A DNA stretch of 43,746 nt from JANXLO01 sp038231295 (GTDB lineage Bacteria > Armatimonadota > Chthonomonadetes > Chthonomonadales > Chthonomonadaceae), in the NCBI GenBank assembly GCA_038231295.1, contig JBBRLP010000032.1, positions 1 through 43,746 on the forward strand. The letters are read 5' to 3'. The position numbers were made by a program, and so were the translations under genes. Shown piece after piece: positions 8,082 through 16,542 of this stretch. Each line of letters opens with the position of its first letter. Positions within the stretch are counted from its first letter, which is position 1. The notes under the pieces were generated by a model that saw only the letters and a program-made list of their open reading frames with translations, searched no databases and had not been told where the DNA came from.

Positions 8082-8837
8082 CTACTGCTTCACGACGACC
8101 AGACGATAGTTGTAGCCACCGCCGCCTTTGGCCTCGCCCTCCGTCAGTTCGATATAGACTGTGCCGTCCGTGACGGGATGGAATACGATATGGCGGTCTT
8201 TCTTCTTATCCCCGACAGAGATCGCAATGGGAACGTGCCGACTGTCGCGCAGCCTCAGCACGGGGTCCAGCATCGAGCCGATGCGCCCGCAGGCCAGGGT
8301 GAACTTCCAGGTCTCGCCGGCTTTCACTTTGAGTTGGAACACATCGGGCGTGTCGCCGTCCAACTGTCCGGTGACCGCGACCGAGGTTCCCGTCAGCGGC
8401 ATGGCCTGTGCGAACGTCCCGGCAGGTTTCTTCACCGCGATCTCTTCCGCCGTCTTCTCCACGACCGGCAGCGAAGTCGTGACCTTCGCGCCGTCCATCT
8501 GCACCAGTGTCAGTTCCGCCTTCTCCGCCGGGCAGTCCGCCGGAACCGTCACCTCCACCGACGCGACTTTGGTTCCGGGCAGTTTCAATTTCGGGTCGGT
8601 GGCCTTCACCTCCAGCAGTTTGATCTTGACGGGAATTTTCGCCACCGTGATCTCTTTGAGCGCGAAGTTCTCGCCATAAATCAAAACCGTTGTCGTCTTC
8701 CCCGCGACCACATACTTCGGCTCAACGCTCTTGACCTCCGGTTTCGGCGCGTCCGCCTCCGCTTTGCTCCCAACGAACAAAAGCAACAGGACTATAGCCT
8801 GATGAATCAAGCAGGTAACTCGTTTATGAGCATTCAC
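8082..8837 (-). CDS. Secreted protein with IPT/TIG-like and PPC-like beta domains
   Basis: About 251 residues with a hydrophobic signal segment (AIVLLLLFVGSKAEA) near the N-terminus, so probably exported. Residues 35-130 read as a beta-rich domain that fits an IPT/TIG-type fold (VEPKYVVAGKTTTVLIYGENF). The C-terminal part, with VTGQLDGDTPDVFQLKVKAGETWKFTLACGRIGSMLDPVLRL, matches the pre-peptidase C-terminal (PPC) type common in Planctomycetes and Armatimonadota surface proteins. No catalytic motif is seen. A GTG at 8837 with AAGGTGA shortly upstream is the better start; a GTG at 8846 is possible. It lies downstream of the WD40/cytochrome gene and upstream of the acetyltransferase. Confidence 0.7.
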   Translation of the reverse strand: MNAHKRVTCLIHQAIVLLLLFVGSKAEADAPKPEVKSVEPKYVVAGKTTTVLIYGENFALKEITVAKIPVKIKLLEVKATDPKLKLPGTKVASVEVTVPADCPAEKAELTLVQMDGAKVTTSLPVVEKTAEEIAVKKPAGTFAQAMPLTGTSVAVTGQLDGDTPDVFQLKVKAGETWKFTLACGRIGSMLDPVLRLRDSRHVPIAISVGDKKKDRHIVFHPVTDGTVYIELTEGEAKGGGGYNYRLVVVKQ

Positions 8838-8937
8838 TTCTATCACCTTATGCTGTCAGCCTATTCGCCAGTCTCACGAACGAATTCGGCGGAATGAATT
8901 GTTGACTCTACAAAGCCCTGAGATGATCGTTGGATTA

Positions 8938-9031
8938 CCCGACAGGTTTGCGCCGGAGTGATTTGTTGACGTTGGTTTTCGCCATCGCCCTAAGGTTGCG
9001 CAGGAGTTCACTCCGGCGCAAACCTATCGGG
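8938..9031. repeat. 24-bp inverted repeat in the intergenic region
   Basis: The arms at 8938-8961 and 9008-9031 are inverted copies matching at 23 of 24 positions (core GGTTTGCGCCGGAGTGA) around a 46-base spacer. A related direct motif, CGGCGGAATGAATTGTTGAC versus CGCCGGAGTGATTTGTTGAC, occurs at about 8887 and 8951. The 247-base gap holds no gene. It may be a small non-autonomous mobile repeat or a long terminator for the WD40 gene upstream. Confidence 0.65.
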
Positions 9032-9084
9032 CAAGAGAACTATCTGAACGACCCACCGGATCACACCAGATTCCGATACCCTCT

Positions 9085-10443
9085 TCAGCGCTGAAGCGTC
9101 GTCGTGTGGAGGAGTTTATTCGTCTTGACATCCCACAGGTAGACTTTGCCGTCCTGCGTTCCGGCGGCGATGGTCTGACTGTCCGCGCCAACCGCGACAG
9201 AGTAGACCCAGTCCTGCGGGTCTTTCCACTCCTGTTTCTGGTTGGAGCCATCCCCGTTGAAGACGCGCACCTTGCTGTTGGACGCCCCGAAGACGAGCAG
9301 ATTGCCATCCGGGCTGAAAGCGCAGGCGTTGATGACATCGCCCTCGCCCTGCTGCCGCAGCGGGTTTTCCATTTTGCCGATTTCCACTTTCCAGATACGT
9401 ATCTGTCGGTCTGCGCTCGCCGTCGCCAGCAGAGTCCCGTCCCGATTGAAGGCGACCTGCGTCACGCCGTCCTGATGCGCGGTGAGGGAGGCGACACGCT
9501 TGTAGTCGGTGGTCTGGAAGAGTTTCGCGCTCCGATCCCCGCTGCCCGTCGCCAGCAATTTGCCATCGGGAGAGTAAGCGACGCCGAAGACCGCCTCCGC
9601 ATGGTCTTTGATGGTGCGAGTGGACTGTCCGGTATCCGCGTTCCAGATGCGGGCAGTCTTGTCGAGGGAGCCTGTCGCGAGTTCGTGGGTGTTCGGGCGG
9701 AAAGCCACTGCATAGACGACCTCGGTATGCTCTCCGAGCGTCTGCAGGGGCTTCCAGGTCGTCGTATCGAACAGCACGACCTCGCCCTTCATGCCGGGAA
9801 CGCCGCCTGCCGCCGCCAGCAGTTTGCCGTCACTGCTCCAGGCCAGTGCCTGCACCTGATCGGACGCGCCGGGAATCGTCTTCGTGACCTCGCCGGTCAT
9901 CGGGTCAAGCAGACGCACACACCGGAACCCGCCCGCCGCCAGCATTTTGCCACCCGGTGAGTAGGCCAGTGCCGTCACCGGAGCCGGAAGGTTCTGCGCG
10001 GAGGCCGCTTTGTTGAGCAGGGGTGCAGGGGTCTTGCCGCTCGTCGTCGGGGTGGGCATCAGCATCGTGTCCACTTTTGCGCCTTCGTCAATCCAGCGGC
10101 GAATCACGGCGATCTTTTCCAGGTCAATCGCGCCGTTCGGAGGCATCTTCGGCTTGAGTTCGCCCGTCATATAGAGAACAAGACTGCTCTGTGCTCCCTT
10201 GCCCACCACAATCGCGGCCCCATGTCGTCCGCCGCCGATCATCCGGTCCCGAGTCTCCAGCGAGTAGCCGCTCGCCGGATTCGCGCCTCCATGACACCCC
10301 GCGCACTGTGTCTTCAACAGTGGCAGCACCTGCTTACTGAAAACGACAGGCGGCGCGGCCTGTGCAGAGCGCCCCGTTCCTGCAATGCAAATGTACATCA
10401 GTACAACTCCCCAGGTAATTTTGAGCAGACGTTTCGAGTTCAT
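9085..10443 (-). CDS. Exported cytochrome c (Planctomycete type) - WD40 propeller protein
   Basis: 452 residues. The signal peptide is roughly residues 1-30, ending AQAA. Next is a Planctomycete-type cytochrome c domain with heme motif CAGCH at residues 47-51, then the SGYSLETRDRMIGGG and PPNGAIDLEKIAVIRRWIDEGA segments; a Met in KPKMPPNG is the likely sixth ligand. From residue 155 follow seven WD40 repeats ending in forms such as KTARIWNA, KVRVFNG and KVYLWDV, enough for one closed beta-propeller. Such fusions are common in Planctomycetes, Verrucomicrobia and Armatimonadota and are thought to act in the periplasm, but the function is unknown. AGGAA precedes the ATG. Confidence 0.88.
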   Translation of the reverse strand: MNSKRLLKITWGVVLMYICIAGTGRSAQAAPPVVFSKQVLPLLKTQCAGCHGGANPASGYSLETRDRMIGGGRHGAAIVVGKGAQSSLVLYMTGELKPKMPPNGAIDLEKIAVIRRWIDEGAKVDTMLMPTPTTSGKTPAPLLNKAASAQNLPAPVTALAYSPGGKMLAAGGFRCVRLLDPMTGEVTKTIPGASDQVQALAWSSDGKLLAAAGGVPGMKGEVVLFDTTTWKPLQTLGEHTEVVYAVAFRPNTHELATGSLDKTARIWNADTGQSTRTIKDHAEAVFGVAYSPDGKLLATGSGDRSAKLFQTTDYKRVASLTAHQDGVTQVAFNRDGTLLATASADRQIRIWKVEIGKMENPLRQQGEGDVINACAFSPDGNLLVFGASNSKVRVFNGDGSNQKQEWKDPQDWVYSVAVGADSQTIAAGTQDGKVYLWDVKTNKLLHTTTLQR

Positions 10444-10561
10444 ACGTTCCTCAGTGCAATCCGAAAGTTGTCTCCTTAGTCGCCTGAAACGCGGTATAGT
10501 TACCAGGCTACATCATGCAGAAGAGCAGGCAAAAGTTTGACACCCCTCGCTACATTGGGGT

Positions 10562-10893
10562 GACCTCATCCCCCAACCCCCTTCTCCCGGGCGGTCGCAA
10601 GCTTTTTGGGAGAAGGGGGCTTTTCAGGCTTGCGAATGTCCTGGCGTGTTCGTTGCTATCAGAGAGGGAGGAGGGGGAGAAGAGGGAGAGGGATTGTCCT
10701 TCTCCTTTGCTTCTGCGTCCTCAACATTACTCCTGCATTTGCCACTCTCCCAGGGAGCCTGCGACCGCCCGAGAGAGGGGTTGGGGTGAGGTTCACACCC
10801 TCCTACAGAAACGAGAAACGCTTGAGCCTGAAAAGCCCCCTTCTCTCAGGGAGCTTGCGACCGTCCGGGAGAAGGGGGTTGGGGGATGAGGTC
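10562..10893. repeat. Nested CCCCCAACCCCCTTCTCCC-type inverted repeats
   Basis: The gap from 10444 to 10998 has no credible gene. A left arm at 10562-10634 and a right arm at 10819-10893 are near-identical inverted copies of about 73 bases. Each arm contains a smaller palindrome of CCCCCTTCTCCC and GGGAGAAGGGGG types around GCGGTCGCAAGC. Between the arms a diverged single copy (10742-10795, GAGAGGGGTTGGGGTGAGG) is visible. This is the style of short interspersed palindromic repeats found in many Chloroflexota and Armatimonadota genomes. Open frames here are repeat artefacts. Confidence 0.85.
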
Positions 10894-10947
10894 CTCCAGG
10901 CCGGGCATGGCGTTCAAAGTGCCTAAGTTAGCGCCTATGGAGTTTCA

Positions 10948-10990
10948 CCCCACCTCTCTCAGGCTATTTGGGGGAGAGGTGGGGGTGAGG
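10948..10990. repeat. Palindromic repeat downstream of the retropepsin gene
   Basis: CCCCACCTCTCTC and GGGAGAGGTGGGGG face each other across a short loop, a further member of the neighbouring repeat family. It lies 9 bases after the retropepsin gene stop and could act as its transcription end or 3' stabiliser. Confidence 0.6.
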
Positions 10991-10998
10991 GCGAAAGC

Positions 10999-12591
10999 CT
11001 ACGGGCTGGAACTGTCCTGGAACTCCATAGTCAGGATGTGGTGGGGGTAGTCTATCGAGATGCGTTTGGCGGAGGTCAGGTAGTCAATGCCTACCAGGGC
11101 GCCGAGCTGAAAGTTGAAGGAACGACTCACTTCTGTATCCATGACCGAGGCGGCGATGGTCGGGTTGGCCTCCACATGGAACGCGGCTCTGCCGTCCTTC
11201 ATCAGGCCGATAGGGACGCTCAGGAAAAACACCAGGATATTGACCTTCGTATTCGAGATGCCGACCCCGAAGCGGCCCTCCATCGTGCCTTCGTGATAGG
11301 TGGCCTTGCCGCGCTCTGCGGCGATCTTCTTCGCCAGACTCAGAGAGACGAAACTGACTCCTCCCGCCCCCGTATCCAGCATACACCAGGTGTTGTTGTC
11401 CGCAATGCTCGTGGGAACCATGATATAGCCGCTCTGGAGGCGGAAGGGGATATTCAGACTGCGGAAACCCGCAGGCGGCGCAGGGGCGACGGCCTTCTTA
11501 CCCCGCGTCAGCGTCATCTCGTTGCGCTCGAAATCTACCGTGACCACAAAGTCTTTGAAAACGGCGCCTCCAAACAGCCCGTCCACCGGCCCGACCTTGT
11601 TGTCGGAGCCTTCGATGGGAATGGAGTGCATCTGAAGATCGCCGACTTCCAGGGTATCGGCCTTGTAGAGTTTGGCCGTCTCTTTGCCGTTCACGCCCCG
11701 TGCAATGGATTTCGCGAGAACCGGCAGCCCCAGGCGATCCGCCGCGCCTTTACCCAGGGAAAGGCCGGCGCCCGCGCCGGTATCGTAGAGCATCTTGAAG
11801 CGTTTGCCGTTGATTTTGATGGGAATGAGGATAAAGTTCTCCTCGTCGCGCTCGATGGGGAAGGTGGTGGAGATGGTCGCGCTCTTGCCGTCGTCCGCCG
11901 CTTTCAGCGTCTTCTCGTCGAGTTTGCCGGTCGCCTGCATCGGCAGGTCTTTCTCGAAACTCTTCGAGAAGGTGATCGCGCCGTCCACTCCCTCCATCGC
12001 CATCTCGTGTGGGAAGCCTTTGGCGTTGAGCTTGCGGTAGGACTCGAAGGCTTTGATCGCTTCCTTGCGATTGGTTTCGCCGAAGGACTCCATCAGGTAG
12101 TACCAGGATTCCGGCCAGTCGGGGTGAATCTCCGTCGCGTGGTGCAGCAGGGAGTTGGCCTCCTCTTTGCCGTTCTCCCAGAGCGCGGAACGGCCTCCGG
12201 CTACCAGCGCCCAGTAGGAGGCAGGGTCAAGTTTAAGGGCCTTGTCCGACTCCTTATGGGCGGCTTCCGGCTGACCGGCGCGGAGGAGCGAGAGCGAGAG
12301 CAGGCCGTGAGCATCTGCGCTTTGCGGCAGCGCAGTGACCGCATTCCGGCTCTCGGTCAGCGCCTCTGCCCAGGAATCGAGGCGCATCAGGGTGCGAATC
12401 AGCCCGAAACGCTGCGCGGGCTGTTTGGGAGACGCCTTGACCGCTGACGAATAAGCGATACGCGCCTGAGCGAATTTGTTCGCGGCGAAAAGAGTGTCAC
12501 CGGAACCGCCCTGCTGCGCCTGCACCGGGGAAAGGGCGAGGGCCAGAAGCGCGGAGAGAGCGCCGACGATGCGGAAGCAATGAGACTTCAT
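10999..12591 (-). CDS. Exported TPR protein with two retropepsin-like aspartic protease domains
   Basis: 530 residues from the ATG at 12591 (GAAAGGTG upstream). A signal peptide of about 25 residues ends near PVQA. Residues 30-215 form tetratricopeptide-type helical repeats. Two retropepsin-like domains follow: YDTGAGAGLSLG with Asp270 and CMLDTGAGGVSFVS with Asp406, each the D-T-G active-site motif. Two such lobes in one chain could form the active pair seen in pepsin-like enzymes, while single-lobe relatives dimerise. It probably acts in the periplasm or envelope. The substrate is unknown. It is last in the leftward murA-mreB-SLH-B-box cluster, 39 bases after the B-box gene. Confidence 0.85.
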   Translation of the reverse strand: MKSHCFRIVGALSALLALALSPVQAQQGGSGDTLFAANKFAQARIAYSSAVKASPKQPAQRFGLIRTLMRLDSWAEALTESRNAVTALPQSADAHGLLSLSLLRAGQPEAAHKESDKALKLDPASYWALVAGGRSALWENGKEEANSLLHHATEIHPDWPESWYYLMESFGETNRKEAIKAFESYRKLNAKGFPHEMAMEGVDGAITFSKSFEKDLPMQATGKLDEKTLKAADDGKSATISTTFPIERDEENFILIPIKINGKRFKMLYDTGAGAGLSLGKGAADRLGLPVLAKSIARGVNGKETAKLYKADTLEVGDLQMHSIPIEGSDNKVGPVDGLFGGAVFKDFVVTVDFERNEMTLTRGKKAVAPAPPAGFRSLNIPFRLQSGYIMVPTSIADNNTWCMLDTGAGGVSFVSLSLAKKIAAERGKATYHEGTMEGRFGVGISNTKVNILVFFLSVPIGLMKDGRAAFHVEANPTIAASVMDTEVSRSFNFQLGALVGIDYLTSAKRISIDYPHHILTMEFQDSSSP

Positions 12592-12630
12592 AAGAGACAC
12601 CTTTCTCAAGAAAATCAATGCGGGAGACGT

Positions 12631-13152
12631 TCAGATGTTGCGGATACGCCCTACGGCGGCGACGGTGGCGAGAACAAGCAGGGCGTAGTTGAGGGGATTC
12701 AGCAGCTGATGGACGACAATGTCCATGCCGGGATGGGTCAGCGCATCAATCGCCACGCCGCCCAGAATGCCGAGGACAACGCTGCCCCCGGCAAGGAGTT
12801 CGATTTTCAGGCCGCGCTTGCGCCCGGTAATACGGAGGGCGATCTCCCCGATACCAAGCCCGAACAGAAACCCGGCCCAGAGACCCATAAAGCCGAACCC
12901 GATGACGTGGGAGGCGATGATCCAGCCGCCCAGCAGCGCGGCCCCGAGGCAGGCCGCTGCGGCCAGCGCGAACGAACCGACAGAGACCTCATACAGTTTG
13001 TTGGGGCCGCCCCGCGCACAGCCCCGACATATCATGCCAACAGGCGCGACGACGGAGCAGTCAGGGCAGATCGGTACGCTGCATCGGGAGCAGCGCAGAC
13101 TTGTTTCCGCATGACGGCGGCATTGGCAGCGTAGGGGAGCAGTAGTGGTCAT
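12631..13152 (-). CDS. B-box-type zinc-finger integral membrane protein
   Basis: A 173-residue protein. Residues 5-50 hold a zinc-finger pattern, CRRHAETSLRCSRCSVPICPDCSVVAPVGMICRGCAR, matching B-box-like double zinc sites (C, H, and three C-x-x-C pairs). From residue 58 follow about four hydrophobic helices: GSFALAAAACLGAALLGGWII, IGFGFMGLWAGFLFGLG, LLAGGSVVLGILGGV and a C-terminal YALLVLATVAAVG. The same layout of cytosolic finger plus membrane helices recurs at 21423. The function of this family is unknown. It sits between the SLH-protein gene and the retropepsin gene. No clear ribosome-binding site is seen. Confidence 0.75.
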   Translation of the reverse strand: MTTTAPLRCQCRRHAETSLRCSRCSVPICPDCSVVAPVGMICRGCARGGPNKLYEVSVGSFALAAAACLGAALLGGWIIASHVIGFGFMGLWAGFLFGLGIGEIALRITGRKRGLKIELLAGGSVVLGILGGVAIDALTHPGMDIVVHQLLNPLNYALLVLATVAAVGRIRNI

Positions 13153-13212
13153 GGCAATGGATAGTCCGCGCAGTTCGGTCAGGGCCGAAACAAAAACAAA
13201 CGACAGAGTGGG

Positions 13213-13920
13213 TCAGTTCTTTTTGGGCTTGTTGCGAAGCGCATCGTCGTTGGTCGCGCCGTTTTCATCGTGGCCCAGGTCGGTAAGGCGGTCGGTAAGC
13301 CCAGCGACCAGTTCACGCATCGCACGGCTCATTTCGGCGGCTTTGAGGGGGTTGTCGTCGGCGGTGAGCAGGGGGGAGCCGCGGCCGATCATGCGCCGTT
13401 CCGCGAGGTAAGCGAGCGATTCGTAGGCGGCATTCGATTTTGGCAGCGAGACGCTGACCGCAGGCGGCAGCGCGATAGACTTGCCGAGGTCTTTCTCGTC
13501 CGGTTTCGGGCGCGTCAGCCCTGCCGCCGCGTAGTCGCCGATGCGGGCCAGAACGGTGGAAAAGACATAGCGGGTGACGGTCTGGGATTCCCACGTGCCG
13601 GTTTTGGGGGCGACGCCTGTCTTCGCGACAGAGAGCGGAACACTCTTTGTCGCCTGCCAGGTTCCGGCTTCCAGCGCACGGGCTAGTTTCGCCAGCGCCA
13701 GAACGGCCTGTTTGTGCGTCACCCGCGCATCGCCATGAAACCCTTTGTCGCTGTCGAGGGTCAGCACCTGATTGCGGAGGACAGATTGAACCGGGCCAGC
13801 GGCCCAGTGTCCGGCGCGAACATCGGGCGGCAAGGACTGCGTCCGCGCTGTCAGCGCCGCGCTGCCGAGGACACACATGACGACGGCCCGATACGCCCCG
13901 GCCTGGAATGTTCGCTTCAC
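13213..13920 (-). CDS. SLH-domain envelope protein
   Basis: 235 residues beginning with GTG at 13920 (GGGAGG 8 bases upstream). An N-terminal hydrophobic segment, AVVMCVLGSAALTARTQS, looks like a signal peptide. Residues 32-85, DVRAGHWAAGPVQSVLRNQVL followed by FHGDARVTHKQAVLALAKLARAL, match an S-layer homology repeat. A weaker second copy is AAYESLAYLAERRMIG with NPLKAAEMSRAMRELVAGL. SLH repeats bind cell-wall polymers, or act as peptidoglycan anchors in outer-membrane proteins. Its place 57 bases downstream of mreB suggests a role in cell shape or envelope, which is inference. The C-terminus is charged and probably disordered. Confidence 0.7.
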   Translation of the reverse strand: MKRTFQAGAYRAVVMCVLGSAALTARTQSLPPDVRAGHWAAGPVQSVLRNQVLTLDSDKGFHGDARVTHKQAVLALAKLARALEAGTWQATKSVPLSVAKTGVAPKTGTWESQTVTRYVFSTVLARIGDYAAAGLTRPKPDEKDLGKSIALPPAVSVSLPKSNAAYESLAYLAERRMIGRGSPLLTADDNPLKAAEMSRAMRELVAGLTDRLTDLGHDENGATNDDALRNKPKKN

Positions 13921-13977
13921 TCTGGCTGCCTCCCTGAACGCCTGCCTCTGAATTTAACGGATGGAAACGCGGTGGAA

Positions 13978-15000
13978 CTACCGATCGGCGCGGGTGATGA
14001 TCGCGCTCTCACGAATGGCCTGAAGCTCCTCCAGCGCTCGCCCGGTACCAATAGCGACACAGGAGAGCGGGTCTTCCGCCACATGGACGGGAATGCCTGT
14101 CGCTGCGGTCAGCAGCTTGTCCAGCCCGCGCAGCAGGGCGCCTCCTCCTGTCAATACGATGCCGCGCTCGATAATATCGGCAGCGAGTTCAGGGGGCGTC
14201 TGCTCCAGCACCCGTTTAACCTTTTCGACGACGGCGGTGACCGGTTCGGACAGCGCCTCCCGGATTTCGACCGAGGAAACCTCCACCGTTTTGGGCAAGC
14301 CGGCGACCATGTCCCGGCCTTTGACCGAGAGGGTCAGTTCCTGATCCATCGGGTAGGCGGAACCGATGCGGGTCTTGATCTCTTCCGCTGTGCGCTCGCC
14401 GATCATCAGGCTATAGACGGACTTCACATGGCGAATGATGACTTCGTCCATGCGGTTGCCCGCCACGCGCAGGCTCTCACTGTTGACGATGCCACCGAGC
14501 GAGATAACGGCGATATCGGTGGTGCCGCCGCCGATGTCTACGACCATGTTGCCGCCCGGTGTGGAGATAGGCAGTCCTGCGCCGATGGCAGCGGCCATCG
14601 GCTCTTCGATGGTATGGGCCTCGCTCGCGCCCGCCTCCAGTGCGGCCTGAATGACGGCGCGGCGCTCCACACTCGTCACCTGCGAGGGAACGCAGATGAG
14701 GACACGCGGCTTGAAGATGCGTTTGCGGCCCACGACCTTGACGAAGATGTAGGCGAGCATCTTGCGGGTGATGGTATAGTCGGCGATGACGCCATCGCTC
14801 ATAGGCCGCACGGCGACGATATGGCCGGGTGTCCGGCCCAGCATCAGACGCGCCTCTTCGCCGACGGCCTGCACGGCCCGCGTTTTGGTAGAGATGGCGA
14901 CAACGGAGGGTTCGCGCAAGACGATTCCCTTACCGCGCATATAGACGAGGATATTGGCCGTTCCGAGGTCAATTCCGAGTTCGGGGACTAGGCTGAACAC
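13978..15000 (-). CDS. mreB: Rod shape-determining protein MreB
   Basis: A 340-residue bacterial actin. Phosphate-1 loop GIDLGTANILVY, catalytic-region EPMAAAIGAGLPI, phosphate-2 VVDIGGGTTDIAVISLGG, adenosine loop VLTGGGALLRGLD and the MreB-specific RPMSDGVIADYTITRKML are all present. It polymerises under the inner membrane and guides cell-wall synthesis. It begins with GTG at 15000 and overlaps the murA end by 13 bases, so the two are co-transcribed and probably coupled. No mreC, mreD, pbp2 or rodA follows; an SLH-protein gene takes that place. A rod-shaped cell is implied. The family has several paralogues in some phyla, so it may be one of two or more copies. Confidence 0.96.
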   Translation of the reverse strand: MFSLVPELGIDLGTANILVYMRGKGIVLREPSVVAISTKTRAVQAVGEEARLMLGRTPGHIVAVRPMSDGVIADYTITRKMLAYIFVKVVGRKRIFKPRVLICVPSQVTSVERRAVIQAALEAGASEAHTIEEPMAAAIGAGLPISTPGGNMVVDIGGGTTDIAVISLGGIVNSESLRVAGNRMDEVIIRHVKSVYSLMIGERTAEEIKTRIGSAYPMDQELTLSVKGRDMVAGLPKTVEVSSVEIREALSEPVTAVVEKVKRVLEQTPPELAADIIERGIVLTGGGALLRGLDKLLTAATGIPVHVAEDPLSCVAIGTGRALEELQAIRESAIITRADR

Positions 15001-16280
15001 ACGTGCAGCCCTCCCGTCGCGCTGTTCTCGTCACTGCGTGAGATTCGCGCGCCCAGGCTTCGTAATTTCGGCACGATGTCTTCATACCCTCGATCCAGGT
15101 GATGCAGGTTGTCAATGACGGTTTCGCCTTCCGCTGCCAGTCCAGCGACCACGACGGCCGCGCCTGCCCGCAGATCGGTGCAACTGACCGCCGCGCCCGT
15201 CAGCCGCTCGACGCCGCGCACGATGGCGGTTCGGCCTTCCACGCGGATGTCCGCGCCCATCTTCTCCAGTTCGGTGGTGTAGCGGAAACGGTTCTCGTAG
15301 ACGGTTTCGGTGACGACCGAACAGCCATCCGCGAGCGAAAGCAGCGAGACGAACGGCTGCTGCATATCGGTGGGGAAGCCGGGGTGGGGCATCGTTTTGA
15401 TGTCGGTAGGCTGGATTTTGCCGTCGCGCCGAATTCGCATGGTGTCTTCGGTGGTCGAGACTTCGATTCCGGCGTCCGCCAGTTTCGCCAGCACCAGGCG
15501 GCTATGGTCGGGAACGCAGTTTTGGATGGTTACATCGCCGCCCGTAATCGCCGCTGCCAGCGCGAAGGTTCCCGCCTGGAGACGATCCGGGATGACGGTG
15601 TACTCTGCCGGGTGCAGTTCCTCCACGCCCTCTATCGTGATGACCGGAGTTCCCGCGCCCCGAATCTTCGCGCCGCAGGCATTGAGGAAAGCGGCCAGAC
15701 TGACGATTTCCGGCTCCGCCGCGCAGTTTTCGATGGTGGTGCGGCCTTTGGCGCGGCTGGCGGCGATCATTAGGTGCTGGGTTGCGCCCGCGCTGGGGAA
15801 CTCCAGGGAGATGTTCGCGCCGATAAACCGTTTGACGTGGCCCCGATAGATGCCATGCTCCAGCGTGAGTTTGCAGCCCAGCTCTTCCAGGGCTTTGATG
15901 TGGTAGTTGACGGGCCGTGCGCCGATGTCGCAGCCGCCGGGCATAGCTACGCTGGCATGGCCGAAGCGCACGAGCAGCGCCCCAAGAACGTTGAACGACG
16001 CCCGCATTTTTTGTACGAGATCATGGGGGGTGGACGAGGTGGTCAGACTGGTGGCGTCAATTTCCAACGCGTCGTCCTGCCGAAATCCGCATTTCGCGCC
16101 CAGATGCGAAAATATCTCCATGAGCGTGTAGACATCGCTCAGTTTCGGCACGTTGTGCAGCACGGTTTTACCCGGTACGAGCAGTGTTCCCGCCAGAATC
16201 GCCAGGGTGTCGTTCTTGCTGCCCCCGACCGAGACGGTTCCCTCGAGCGGCTGACCGCCGAGAAGATATATTTTGTCCAA
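14988..16280 (-). CDS. murA: UDP-N-acetylglucosamine 1-carboxyvinyltransferase
   Basis: 430 residues. It catalyses the first committed step of peptidoglycan synthesis, transferring enolpyruvate from PEP to UDP-GlcNAc. The substrate-binding Lys-Asn is in GGSKND; the catalytic loop PGGCDIGARPVNYH holds Cys117, the residue alkylated by fosfomycin, so the enzyme should be fosfomycin-sensitive. FPTDMQQPF and DLRAGAAVVVAGL are family signatures. The start is a TTG at 16280 with AGGAAGG about 10 bases upstream; no ATG gives the conserved N-terminus. It is the first gene of the leftward cluster and is served by a strong promoter at 16381-16410. Confidence 0.96.
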   Translation of the reverse strand: MDKIYLLGGQPLEGTVSVGGSKNDTLAILAGTLLVPGKTVLHNVPKLSDVYTLMEIFSHLGAKCGFRQDDALEIDATSLTTSSTPHDLVQKMRASFNVLGALLVRFGHASVAMPGGCDIGARPVNYHIKALEELGCKLTLEHGIYRGHVKRFIGANISLEFPSAGATQHLMIAASRAKGRTTIENCAAEPEIVSLAAFLNACGAKIRGAGTPVITIEGVEELHPAEYTVIPDRLQAGTFALAAAITGGDVTIQNCVPDHSRLVLAKLADAGIEVSTTEDTMRIRRDGKIQPTDIKTMPHPGFPTDMQQPFVSLLSLADGCSVVTETVYENRFRYTTELEKMGADIRVEGRTAIVRGVERLTGAAVSCTDLRAGAAVVVAGLAAEGETVIDNLHHLDRGYEDIVPKLRSLGARISRSDENSATGGLHVCSA

Positions 16281-16380
16281 GAGACTGTGCCTTCCTGCTC
16301 CGGTTCCATTGTGTATCGTTAATTGATGCGTGCAAATAACAGCCTGCAGCGCTTATGAATGAACCTATAAATCCATCTGT

Positions 16381-16410
16381 AGTATACATATTATGCGGCA
16401 GACGTGTCAA
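16381..16410 (-). promoter_or_regulatory. Sigma70 promoter for murA-mreB
   Basis: On the minus strand TTGACA (read from 16405-16410), 18 bases, TATACT (read from 16381-16386). The start would be about 95 bases before the murA TTG. The 262-base gap between murA and uppP also has a weaker rightward candidate, TTGTCC at 16430 and TATACT at 16456 with an over-long 20-base spacer. Confidence 0.8.
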
Positions 16411-16542
16411 TCGGCAGACAAAAATAGAGTTGTCCCAAATCCGCCGGGCGTCCGGTATACTTGTTGAGGCGCACCGAACGGCCTGTGGCAATGCAGACAG
16501 GCCGCTTCCGGGACTTTTGGAAGGAGATTCGATTTACAACCT

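Noticed and set aside
7473..8897. 474-codon open frame on the plus strand
   Set aside because: Runs opposite to the acetyltransferase and secreted-protein genes, both with motifs and ribosome-binding sites.
10515..10926. Open frames in the gap before the WD40 gene
   Set aside because: They are translations of the palindromic repeats (repeated PREPATARE/GSLRPS-like words) and have no independent support.
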